From: Brunnivagina elsteri CCALA 953 | GTDB taxonomy: Bacteria; Cyanobacteriota; Cyanobacteriia; Cyanobacteriales; Nostocaceae | Assembly: GCF_002289455.1 (NCBI RefSeq) | Contig: NZ_NTFS01000006.1 | Location: 1 to 42,618, forward strand | Reading direction: 5' to 3' | Length of the DNA: 42,618 nt | In this document: positions 27,001-35,400 of the stretch, in pieces | Layout of the letters: each line of letters starts with the position of its first letter | Position numbering within the stretch: the first letter of the stretch is position 1 | The notes under the pieces: model-generated | What the model saw: only the letters and a program-made list of their open reading frames with translations | Databases searched by the model: none | Told to the model about the DNA's origin: nothing | Program-made: the position numbers and the translations under genes

Positions 27001-29808
27001 CTTTCTTTACCTCCAACTGAGACAACTAAAAGCATAAATATTCGTCTCAACGGTGCTAATTACATTTCCGAAAAAACTCGAAAAGGATGGACAGAAGCAC
27101 TGGAAGATGGATATAAAGTTTCCACCACAGAAGTAAATGCGATCGCCGAAGGCGGGGCTTTGCCCATCGCGGAAAATGTAGCTGAAGAAACACGACTCAT
27201 TTGCAACGTTGAATCTGAAAAGCAATTAATTCAAACCTCTAGCATGTCAATCTCTGCGAATTCCTCACCCAACTCTAGTAATGGACATCACTCCAATGCA
27301 CAAGTTGCAACCATTACTACCAATGGTGTTAAACCCGACTTAACATCAAATACCACATCAAATATCCCATCAACAGTGTCAGGTTCGCATCCAGAATCAA
27401 AACCAGCCACTTTTACGTCAAACCATACGAATGGCAGTAAAAATGGTAATTCTGAAGTGAAGTCTAATTTAATACCCAACACTCAGATTAACCTTCATAA
27501 CTCAGAACCAGAAAAATCTGTCCCACCTGTTACTCAACCAGCAAGACAGTCACAAATGCAACCTACATCAAACAATCTGGCTTATTACCAACGGGTTTTA
27601 GAAAGCTTAGAGTACGTCCTGGCACAGTTTCAACAAAATCAAAGTGAAAATTTACAAGTTCACGGATTGTATCTAAATCATCAACAGGAATACGCACAAA
27701 CCTTTTTCCAACTGATGCAGCAACAAAATAGCTTATTTGCTAACTTTGACGCTGCAAATCCCACCAAAGCAGTGGTGATGGAGAGTTTGGAACGCAGTAT
27801 GATGCAATTCCATTCCCAGCAAGGTGAAACTCTGCGGGTTCACGAACAATACCTTCAGCATCAAGTTGAGTACACTAAGCAATTTTTCCAAGTCATCCAG
27901 CAAGAATATGCACAGATTATTTCTGGTGATTCTGGGAATGCTGAAGTTGAAGAATTATTAACAACTGCACCAAGTCGACAAACTTCAGATACTCAGTCAG
28001 TCGAAAAGCAGGTTGACTCTATACCTGTTATTCGCAAACCAGCTACAAATAAGGTTGTAGAAATCTTACCTATAATTCCTACACCTACGGCGATACAAGT
28101 ACCGACAGAAGTTTTTAATCATAGTTCATCTTCCGTACAAGCTAAATCAATTGTTCAACCAGTAATTGAAAAAACAGTAATTGGAAAGCCTGTAATTGAA
28201 CAAACTGTAATTAAAGAAACAGTAATTAAAGAACCAATAGTTACAGCAATTACAAACTCACCAACTCCAACAATCGACTTATCAGACTTAAGTGATAGAC
28301 TACTAGCCATCACCAGCGAGAAAACAGGTTATCCAGTCGAAATGCTCGAACTCGACATGGACATGGAAGCTGACTTGGGAATCGACTCAATTAAACGAGT
28401 CGAAATCTTGGGAGGATTGCAAGAAATCTACCCAGAACTACCCCAACCAAACCTCGAAGAACTGGGTGAAAAGCGCACGATCGCACAAATAGTAGAATAT
28501 CTGCAATCGAATAATTCAGCGACTCCCAACGGTAGTATCGCGTCAGTAGCAAATAACGCAGATATAATACCCGTAGTTACATTCGCTGCAACAACACCAT
28601 TAATTGTTGAACCTTTAATTCCTGAAGTGACAGCAGCAGTTGCAACCCTAAATCAACCTTTAAACTTAGAAGTCGAAGTTCCCACAATTGCGTTAGCGAA
28701 GCTTACCGAAGGTATCGCAGACGCACAAACAACAACAGTTAATGTCGAAAACCTTGACCAAGCATTACTAGCCATCACCAGCGAAAAAACAGGTTATCCA
28801 GTCGAAATGCTCGAACTCGACATGGACATGGAAGCGGATTTGGGAATTGACTCCATCAAACGAGTCGAGATAATGGGAGCATTGCAAGAAGCATTCCCCG
28901 ACTTACCCAAACCCGATAACATGGAGGAAATAGCCGAACTTCGTACCATCGGACAAATCGCTAATTACCTCCAGAACCTTGCTGGGGGTGAAAAAAAAAA
29001 GCTTGAATTTGATTCGATTGACAGACGAACCGATGTAAGCATTGTTGATGATATCGATTTGGATGTAGATTTAGATACGGGGATTCAGAGACTCCCCGCA
29101 TCTCTCCAAATCCTCAACCAACCAGATTGGCTAGATTTTCAACCAGCAAGCGGTTACATAGCACTGATTACCGACGATGGTTCTGATACAACAGTAGAAG
29201 TTGCCAGTGGTTTAAGCGAACAAGGTTGGAAAGTCGTTATCTTGAACTTTCCTGCGATCGCACCAAACAAATCAACATTACCTGCGGGTATTGAAAGGGT
29301 AGTACTGACAGAACTGAGTGAAGCACATTTGCAAACACAACTGAATGCAATAACCACCAACTACGGTTCCATCGGTGCATTTATTCACGTCCATCCAACC
29401 TTCCCAGTACCCAACGACAACGGTATCTATTACAACCCAGCAGAAAAAGCCATCGTCAAACAGGTATTCTTAATCGCCAAACACCTGAAAAAATCCCTAA
29501 ACGAAGCAGCATCACAAACACGTAGTTGTTTTTGTACAGTAGCTCGTCTTGATGGAGCTTTCGGACTAGCACATCAAATAGATGGACAGCAAACAAAATA
29601 TAGTGCGATCGCAGCAGGTTTATTTGGGTTAAGCAAAACCATGATTTGGGAATGGTCAAACGTATTTTGCCGAGCGATCGATATTAGTCCAGCAATCGAC
29701 GCAGAGACATCAGCAAAACACATCATCGCAGAATTGCATGATTCAAATCGTAACCTCACCGAAGTAGCTTATGGAACCCAAGGAAGAGTGACACTGATAG
29801 CGAAATAA
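24100..29808 (+). CDS. hglE: Heterocyst glycolipid polyketide synthase HglE (KS-AT-ACP-ACP-partial KR)
   Basis: A 1902-residue type I, PUFA-synthase-like protein (PfaA type). An N-terminal helix (1-45) precedes a ketosynthase (about 50-510) with Cys253 in DAACASS, His388 in EAHGTGT and His428 in GHTKAAAG. The acyltransferase (about 615-935) has FSGQGSQY, Ser727 in GHSFGE and His833. A low-complexity linker (1050-1390) carries a 60-residue duplicated helix and five VIxxT/P pentapeptides. Two acyl carrier domains have phosphopantetheine serines Ser1430 and Ser1585, each in GIDSIKR. The C-terminal 240 residues match the structural, non-catalytic half of a ketoreductase; the catalytic half is in the downstream hglD. 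It elongates the glycolipid acyl chain. An alternative ATG at 24199 has the better ribosome-binding site (GAGGAG, AAGAGG). Confidence 0.92.
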   Translation: MSASWIDTALSQLEDQIKDCEQALLKFIEEKKRMSDKPMSTNKMNRKLQDNPIAIIGMANLFPQARNLREYWENIINKVDCITEIPDSHWNVDDYYDPNPRTKEDKTYCKHGGFIPYVDFNPMEFGLPPNILEVTDVSQLLSLVVAKEAMEDAGYSTTSEFNRENVGVILGVASGKQLAMPLAARLEYPVWQKILKSSGLSDEDTEKIIGKFKSAYVKWDENAFPGMLANVVAGRIANRLNFGGTNCVVDAACASSFAALKMAISELVEHRSDMMLTGGVDTDNSIMAYISFSKTPAVSPGDKVQPFDAKSDGMMLGEGIGMVVLKRLQDAERDGDKIYAVIRGIGTSSDGRYKSIYAPRQEGQVKALQRAYDDAGINPATVGLVEAHGTGTMAGDPTEFASLREFFGDDNARKQYIALGSVKSQIGHTKAAAGSASLIKMALALHHKVLPATINVTEPNPKLNIKNSPFYLNTETRPWIRAENEAPRRAGVSSFGFGGTNFHVILEEHVTPTANTNPYRLHSTPAEILLFADNVTSLQSRCEEVLAKLQSHAGQKDYLELIKECKGNEIPLSAARVGFVAESRVEAAKLLQMTVELLRTKSSLPAWEHPQGIFYRQSGMELGGKVVALFSGQGSQYLEMGRELVMNFPKMQQMFGYMDSLLLKDNCAPLSEVVFPHPVFDEVERNAQIAALQCTEYAQPAIGMLSAGMYKILQQAGFKSDFVAGHSFGELTALWAAGVFSDEDYSLLVKARGQAMSPPQDPDYDAGAMLAVREDLSKVEAAIANYPGVSVANYNSQNQVVLAGPTADIHQARQALQDKGYTAILLPVSAAFHTSLIAFAQKSFTIALRTVNFQTPKVPIYSNVTGNVYPQEPQGIQRILETHLASSVLFKQEIENIYGAGGYCFVEFGPRKVLTNLVKDILGTRPHIAVALNGSSHKNSDRTLREAVVQLRVAGLPLKNLDPYQVPLSLPPTETTKSINIRLNGANYISEKTRKGWTEALEDGYKVSTTEVNAIAEGGALPIAENVAEETRLICNVESEKQLIQTSSMSISANSSPNSSNGHHSNAQVATITTNGVKPDLTSNTTSNIPSTVSGSHPESKPATFTSNHTNGSKNGNSEVKSNLIPNTQINLHNSEPEKSVPPVTQPARQSQMQPTSNNLAYYQRVLESLEYVLAQFQQNQSENLQVHGLYLNHQQEYAQTFFQLMQQQNSLFANFDAANPTKAVVMESLERSMMQFHSQQGETLRVHEQYLQHQVEYTKQFFQVIQQEYAQIISGDSGNAEVEELLTTAPSRQTSDTQSVEKQVDSIPVIRKPATNKVVEILPIIPTPTAIQVPTEVFNHSSSSVQAKSIVQPVIEKTVIGKPVIEQTVIKETVIKEPIVTAITNSPTPTIDLSDLSDRLLAITSEKTGYPVEMLELDMDMEADLGIDSIKRVEILGGLQEIYPELPQPNLEELGEKRTIAQIVEYLQSNNSATPNGSIASVANNADIIPVVTFAATTPLIVEPLIPEVTAAVATLNQPLNLEVEVPTIALAKLTEGIADAQTTTVNVENLDQALLAITSEKTGYPVEMLELDMDMEADLGIDSIKRVEIMGALQEAFPDLPKPDNMEEIAELRTIGQIANYLQNLAGGEKKKLEFDSIDRRTDVSIVDDIDLDVDLDTGIQRLPASLQILNQPDWLDFQPASGYIALITDDGSDTTVEVASGLSEQGWKVVILNFPAIAPNKSTLPAGIERVVLTELSEAHLQTQLNAITTNYGSIGAFIHVHPTFPVPNDNGIYYNPAEKAIVKQVFLIAKHLKKSLNEAASQTRSCFCTVARLDGAFGLAHQIDGQQTKYSAIAAGLFGLSKTMIWEWSNVFCRAIDISPAIDAETSAKHIIAELHDSNRNLTEVAYGTQGRVTLIAK
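28162..28236 (+). repeat. 15-bp coding tandem repeat in the hglE linker
   Basis: Five in-frame 15-base units, each starting GTAATT, encode pentapeptides VI(E/G/K)xT or P. They sit just before the first ACP and probably form a flexible tether. Confidence 0.85.
28301..28403 (+). repeat. First copy of near-identical ACP-coding direct repeat
   Basis: Bases 28301-28370 match 28766-28835 with a single difference, and similarity continues with a few changes to 28403/28868. Both copies encode the ACP core up to and past the GIDSIKR motif. The offset is 465 bases (155 codons). Confidence 0.85.
28766..28868 (+). repeat. Second copy of near-identical ACP-coding direct repeat
   Basis: Partner of the copy at 28301-28403; it encodes the second ACP with Ser1585. 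Synonymous positions are also conserved, which points to a recent duplication or to gene conversion. Confidence 0.85.
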
Positions 29809-29909
29809 AAGAACTAGCTAGCAAGAGGAACGCAGACAGAAAACAACGGAAAACATGGAGAAACAATATCTCCATGTTCCTCCATCCCAACTTCCAAAAC
29901 TAATTAAAT

Positions 29910-30413
29910 ATGTCAAAAAAAAACACAATAAATTATATCGGTCGTATAATTGACTACGAAAAACAAGCACCGATTCGAGGAGCCAAAGTTTCATTAAAAA
30001 CCGATGAAATTTCCCTGACTTCCCACACAGACTTAGAAGGAATTTATCTCTTTCAAATCAACCCAGACAAAGCTAAAAACGTCCAAGGTCAAATATACGT
30101 AGAAGCATCAGGATATAGACCTTATCAATATTCAATTTGGCTATCATCCGACAAAAAAGACTTAGGAGATGTTCGCTTAGGAAATTCAGGAGGAAGTAAC
30201 ACCAGCCTCGCAAGTAATAGTAGTAGTAGCAGTTCCAACAATAGTAGCAATAGTAATAGTAATAATAATTTAATTGCAATTATCACTATTATCATGATTG
30301 GGTTTTTCATTTTCATTTCCCAAACAATTAGAAACCCCAATGAAAGTGATGATAACAACGACAATAACAACCCCCGTAGAAACTCACCTAATTCACTATA
30401 TTACGATAGATAA
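29910..30413 (+). CDS. Membrane-anchored carboxypeptidase-regulatory-like (Ig-like) domain protein
   Basis: A 167-residue protein between hglE and hglD. Residues 6-92 resemble a CarboxypepD_reg beta-sandwich: GRIIDYEKQAPIRGAKVSL, a turn with TDLEGIYLFQI, then VEASGYRPYQYSIWL and DLGDVRLG. A Ser/Asn-rich low-complexity linker (95-120) encoded by AGT/AAT repeats follows, then one transmembrane helix (LIAIITIIMIGFFIFISQTI) and a polar Asn/Asp/Arg tail. It has no signal peptide, so topology is uncertain. Only 101 bases separate it from hglE, so co-transcription is likely. It may anchor the PKS to a membrane (inference). The name hglF or hglG may have been used for a gene in this position; I cannot confirm this. 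Confidence 0.7.
   Translation: MSKKNTINYIGRIIDYEKQAPIRGAKVSLKTDEISLTSHTDLEGIYLFQINPDKAKNVQGQIYVEASGYRPYQYSIWLSSDKKDLGDVRLGNSGGSNTSLASNSSSSSSNNSSNSNSNNNLIAIITIIMIGFFIFISQTIRNPNESDDNNDNNNPRRNSPNSLYYDR
30213..30270 (+). repeat. AGT/AAT trinucleotide repeat within the coding sequence
   Basis: An imperfect run of AGT, AGC and AAT codons encodes the Ser/Asn linker of the small membrane protein. Changes in copy number would alter linker length without breaking the frame. Confidence 0.7.
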
Positions 30414-30510
30414 GAGATAAAAACCGCAGATAAACGCAGATAAACGCGGATAAATATAGATAGAAGGTATCGCTTATCCAAACACAAAATTTGATATTCT
30501 CTTCATTTAT

Positions 30511-30540
30511 TCCTTGGCGTACTCCGCGTCTTGGCGGTTT
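30511..30540. repeat. Dispersed repeat, inverted copy of the CCGCCAAG family
   Basis: TCCTTGGCGTACTCCGCGTC followed by TTGGCGGTTT is the reverse complement of the sequence type at 37229-37254, with a shorter relative at 4141-4160. It lies in the spacer before hglD, beside a tandem CGCAGATAAA-type repeat (about 30424-30452). Confidence 0.7.
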
Positions 30541-30604
30541 CCTCCTCCATATTTCTAAAGCTTATCTCCTCCCAACATAAACACCATCTCCCCGAATAAA
30601 ACCT

Positions 30605-32329
30605 ATGCCAATCAAAACCCACATCAACAGCGACTCCGTATTTGTAGTTAGCGGAGGAGCCAAAGGAATCACCGCAAAATGTACAATCAAACTAGCCCAA
30701 AAATATCCCTGTAAATTCATTCTTTTAGGACGTTCCCAACTAATAGAAAGCGAACCCGAATTTGCCAAAAACTGCATTGACGAAGCAACATTAAAAAAAC
30801 GCATCATGGAATACATTTTAGCAACTGGTGCAAAACCAACACCAATCAGCGTCCAAAAAATGTACAACCAAATCGCATCCAATCGCGAAATAAAACAAAC
30901 ATTAGCAGCAATAAACCAAGCTGGTGGAAACGCCGAATACTTAAGCATAGATATCACCAACCTAGAAACATTAAAAACAAAACTAGCAGAAACAACCAGC
31001 AAACTTGGGAAAATCACCGGAATCATACATGGAGCAGGTAATTTAGCAGATAAACTAATAGAAAAGAAAACCGAAGAAGACTTTGAAAAAGTATATACAG
31101 CCAAAGTACAAGGATTAGAAAACCTACTTCACTGCATACCCGTCAGTCAACTAAAACACCTAGTATTATTTTCCTCCGTCACCGGATTTTACGGAAACAT
31201 CGGACAATCAGACTATGCGATCGCAAATGAAATTCTCAACAAATCAGCCCATTTAATCAAACAGCAGCATCCCGAATGTCACGTAGTAGCAATTAACTGG
31301 GGTGGTTGGGATAGCGGAATGGTGACACCTCAACTCAAACAGGAATTTGCCCGTCGGGGTATTGATATTATCCCAGTCGATGCGGGTACGCAGATGTTGG
31401 TCAACGAACTCAACCCAGCACACCAAAATACTACCCAAGTAGTTATCGGTAGTCCAATGTTTTTTCCACCTGCACCTTTGGGTACTGAGTTACGCACACA
31501 TCGAGTACATCGTCGTCTCCAAGCTGAAGCAAACCCATTTTTAATCGACCACACCATTGCTGGTAACTTGGTATTACCTGCTACTTGTGCTGTATCTTGG
31601 ATTGCAGATACTTGCGAACATTTATATCCAGGATATCGATTTTTCAGCGCTAACGATTTTAGAGTTTTGAAAGGTATCATTTTTAACGAAAATCTTGCCA
31701 GCGAACATATTCTAGAATTGCAAGAAATCTCAAAAATTGAAGGACAAGAAATTGAATTTCAAGCCAAAATTTTCAGCCATAATGCTGCCGGTAAACCAGT
31801 ATTTCATTTCAGTGCAAATCCTAAATTAGTTCGAGAAATTCCCCCAGCACCCAAATACGAAAATCTCAACCTCGAAACAGATAACATAATTACATTACGA
31901 GGCAAAGAATTTTATCAACAAAATCCATCATCATTATTTCATGGTGCTGCATTCCAAGAAATAAAACGTGTAGTTAATATTAGTCCGGAAAAAATCACCA
32001 CTGAATGCTTTTGGAAACCAATTAGTTCCAAACAACAAGGACAATTTCCAGTTGGTTGGATGAATCCCTATGCAACTGATATAAGTACCCATGCACTGTG
32101 GATTTGGCTGTATCATTTCCACAAACAAATTTGTCTTCCTGGACAAATGGTAAAAGAAGAAAAATTTGCCAGCATACCAGCAAATCAACTGTATTATGTT
32201 TCCTGCGAAATCCAGCAAAAAACAGCAACATCTGTTACAGCTAATCTCATAGTTCACGATATTGAAGGTAATATATTCTCACGTTTATTAGGAAATAAAG
32301 GTATTATTTTACCAAAACTATTAGAATAA
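30605..32329 (+). CDS. hglD: HglD: catalytic ketoreductase half plus dehydratase
   Basis: A 574-residue protein. Residues 8-240 are the NADPH-binding catalytic subdomain of a PKS ketoreductase: VVSGGAKGITAKCTIKL, LLGRSQ, GIIHGAGNLADKLIEKK, then LFSSVTGFYGNIGQSDYAIAN with Ser191, Tyr204 and Asn208. It starts at this subdomain, with the structural half left at the end of HglE. From about 295 a double hot-dog dehydratase follows, with the first-half motif HTIAGNLVLP (His316) and a second half around LFHGAAFQEIK and NPYATDISTHALWIW. It would reduce and dehydrate beta-ketoacyl-ACP intermediates. No good ribosome-binding site precedes ATG 30605. The symbol follows the hglEDCA order as I recall it; hglG is the alternative name. 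Confidence 0.82.
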   Translation: MPIKTHINSDSVFVVSGGAKGITAKCTIKLAQKYPCKFILLGRSQLIESEPEFAKNCIDEATLKKRIMEYILATGAKPTPISVQKMYNQIASNREIKQTLAAINQAGGNAEYLSIDITNLETLKTKLAETTSKLGKITGIIHGAGNLADKLIEKKTEEDFEKVYTAKVQGLENLLHCIPVSQLKHLVLFSSVTGFYGNIGQSDYAIANEILNKSAHLIKQQHPECHVVAINWGGWDSGMVTPQLKQEFARRGIDIIPVDAGTQMLVNELNPAHQNTTQVVIGSPMFFPPAPLGTELRTHRVHRRLQAEANPFLIDHTIAGNLVLPATCAVSWIADTCEHLYPGYRFFSANDFRVLKGIIFNENLASEHILELQEISKIEGQEIEFQAKIFSHNAAGKPVFHFSANPKLVREIPPAPKYENLNLETDNIITLRGKEFYQQNPSSLFHGAAFQEIKRVVNISPEKITTECFWKPISSKQQGQFPVGWMNPYATDISTHALWIWLYHFHKQICLPGQMVKEEKFASIPANQLYYVSCEIQQKTATSVTANLIVHDIEGNIFSRLLGNKGIILPKLLE

Positions 32330-32365
32330 ATCATAATTCAGACAACTCTTAAATAGGCTGATTAA

Positions 32366-32460
32366 TGTTGGGTTACGCAAAGCCTCCACCCAACCTACAA
32401 ATTAACTACAAATTAACTCTCCTCTTCTTCGCGTCTCTGCGTCTCCGCGTGACATAAATC
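32366..32460. repeat. Two dispersed repeats in the hglD-hglC spacer
   Basis: Bases 32366-32418 (ATGTTGGGTTACG to TTAACTACAAATTAACT) share ends with 6072-6164. Bases 32427-32460, ending GCGTGACATAAATC, match 2134-2163 in inverted orientation. The hglC start follows 35 bases later. Confidence 0.65.
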
Positions 32461-32495
32461 CATATTCATATCCCACACCTCACACAAAAAACACC

Positions 32496-35400
32496 GTGGA
32501 AAAAATAGCAATTATTGGATATTCATGTTTATTTCCTGATGCTAAAAACCCTGATGAATTTTGGCATAATCTCATCGCTCAAAAAGACTCTACCTCAACA
32601 ATTACTGCTGAAGAAATGGGAATAGAGCCTAATATATTCTATGACCCCAAAAAAGGCAAAGCCGACAAAATTTACTCTTTAAAAGGGTCATTTATTCGCG
32701 ATTTTAAATTTGATTCTAAAGGTTATAAACTGCCTGCTGAATTTCTCGATCGTCTCGATAATACTTTTAAATGGTCGTTATATGTCGCAAAGCAAGCTTT
32801 ACGAGATTGTGGCTACTTAACCAATCCCGAAATTCTCGCTAAGTGTGGAGTAATTTTAGGCACTCTATCTTTCCCAACAAAATCATCAAACCAACTATTT
32901 GCGCCAATTTATCAGCAACTTCTCGCATCTACAATACGTGACTTGATCCAAAAAGAAGATTTTGATTTATCAACTCTGTCAGCAAATGGGAATATTTCTG
33001 CCCATAATGCAATGATATCAGGCTCCCCAGCCGCAATTATTGCTCAAGCACTGGCATTATCAGATATTCATTGCTCTATTGATGCAGCTTGTTCATCTCC
33101 TTTATATTCAATTCGATTAGCATCCCATTATTTGTGGACACATAAGGCAGATATAATGCTGGCAGGTGGAATTAGTGCATCTGACCCATTATTTGTACGA
33201 ATGCTATTTTCTAGTATCCAAGGATACCCGGAAAACAACGATATTAGCCGTCCACTTGACAAATCATCAAGGGGATTAATGACTGCCGAAGGAGCAGGAA
33301 TCTTTGTCTTAAAGCGTTACAGCGATGCAGTCAGAGATGGAGACAGAATCTACGCAGTTGTCGCTGGTAACGGACTTTCCAATGATGGAAGAGGCAAACA
33401 TTTACTTAGTCCAAACTCCAAAGGACAGGTTCTCGCATTTGAACGTGCTTATGCAGAGGCAAATCTCAACCCGAAAAATATTGATTACATGGAGTGTCAC
33501 GCTACGGGTACTTTACTCGGTGATACCACTGAATTTAATTCCATTGAAACCTTTTTCGGCAAACATCAAGCTTCACCCCTAGTTGGTTCAGCGAAGGCAA
33601 ATGTGGGACACCTTTTGACTGCTGCGGGTTCTGTGGGGTTAATCAAGGTGCTTCTGAGCATGTCTAAGGGGGTTATCCCAGCGACAATCAACATCAAGGA
33701 ACCCTTGGGAACTGGGAGCAATGTGATTTCTCCAAAAAATGTTGTTCGCAGTGCCACCAACTGGGCAAGTAAAGCACCCGTAAAACGTGCTGCTGTGAGT
33801 GCATTTGGATTTGGTGGTACCAATGCACATATAATTTTAGAACAAGGGATGACAACACACCCAACCTATGCTGAGGAAGCACTGATACCAACAAAAATTG
33901 CGATCGTGGGAATGGATGCTTTTTTTGGAAATTGTAATGGGTTGGATGCTTTTGAACGCAGTATTTACGACGGAACGCAGCATTTTGTCCCTTTACCAGC
34001 AGAACGTTGGTATGGTGTGGAAAAGCAAGCAGATTTACTCAAGCAGTATGGAATCGAAGCGGGAAATTTGCCCCAGGGAGCATATCTTCAAAATTTTGAT
34101 GTCGATACGTTAGCTTACAAAATTCCACCGAATGAATTAGCAAAGTTGAATCCGCAGCAATTGCTCTTATTGAAAGTTGCCGATCGCGCTTTAGAAGATG
34201 CGGGTATTAAAGAAGGTAGTAATGTCGCGGTATTAATTGCTACGGAAACAGAGTTTTCGGTTCACCATTTGCAGCAGCGTTGGAATTTGGATTGGCAGGT
34301 AAAAGAAGGCTTGATTGCGGGGGAAATTTCCCTACCTGCCGAGAAAGTAGCTCAACTGGAAACAGTTGTTAAAGATGGGATTCACAACCCTGTGGAGACT
34401 AGCGAATATGTCAGCTACATTGGCAATATTATGGCAAGTCGGATTTCCGCTCTATGGGATTTATCAGGACCAACTTTCACTGTAGCAGCAGGTGAGAACT
34501 CAACATTTAGGGTATTAGAAATTGCTCAGAATCTCTTGACTACTGGGGAAGTTGATGCAGTTTTAGTTGGTGCTGTGGATTTAGCGGCAGGTTTGGAAAA
34601 TATCTTGTTGCGGAATCAATTAGCACCGATAAATACAGGTACAAAAACCCTAAGTTTCGACCAAAAAGCCAATGGTTGGAATGTGGGAGAAGGTGCTGGT
34701 GCGGTAGTATTGAAACGTCATGATGTTGCGATCGCAAATCAAGAACGTATTTATGCGGTGGTTGATGGGATTAGTTTTAGTCAGCAATATGCTACTGAAA
34801 ATAATTTCGATAAATTAGATAAATCCCTCGTTACTCCCAATCCATCCCAAGTACATCAAGTTTGCACTTCAGCATTTAAAACTGCAAATATTCCAGCCAG
34901 CGAAGTGGAATACGTAGAAGTGTATGGTAGTGGTGTCACTCAAGAAGATGATGCGGAAATTGCCGGATTATTACAAGCATATTCTGTCGGCAAGAATGGA
35001 TTGAGTTGTGCAATTGGCAGCGTAAAATCAAACATCGGTCATACTTACACTGCATCAGGAATTGCCAGCTTAATCAAAACAGCATTATGTCTGTATCACC
35101 GATATATCCCCGGTACACCAAAGTGGAATGGGGTAAAAAATCCAGAACTATGGCAAGGTAGTCCATTTTACGTAGCTTCCGAATCACGACCGTGGTTTTT
35201 GGGTAAAGATGCGAAAAAACGTGTCGCAGCAATCAACGGTATGGATATCAATGGTACTTATGCTCACCTAATCTTGTCGGAAGATGCAGAACAGGTAGAG
35301 CGTCAGAGTAAGTATTTGCACCAAACTCCATTTTATCTATTCCCAGTGGGGGGTAGTAACTTAGCAGATTTGCTTACCCAACTCGAAAATCTGCAAAATC

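Noticed and set aside
30562-31104. 180-codon minus-strand frame opposite hglD
   Set aside because: Hydrophobic appearance arises from the antisense of Lys/Asn/Glu-rich coding; the plus strand has clear KR motifs.
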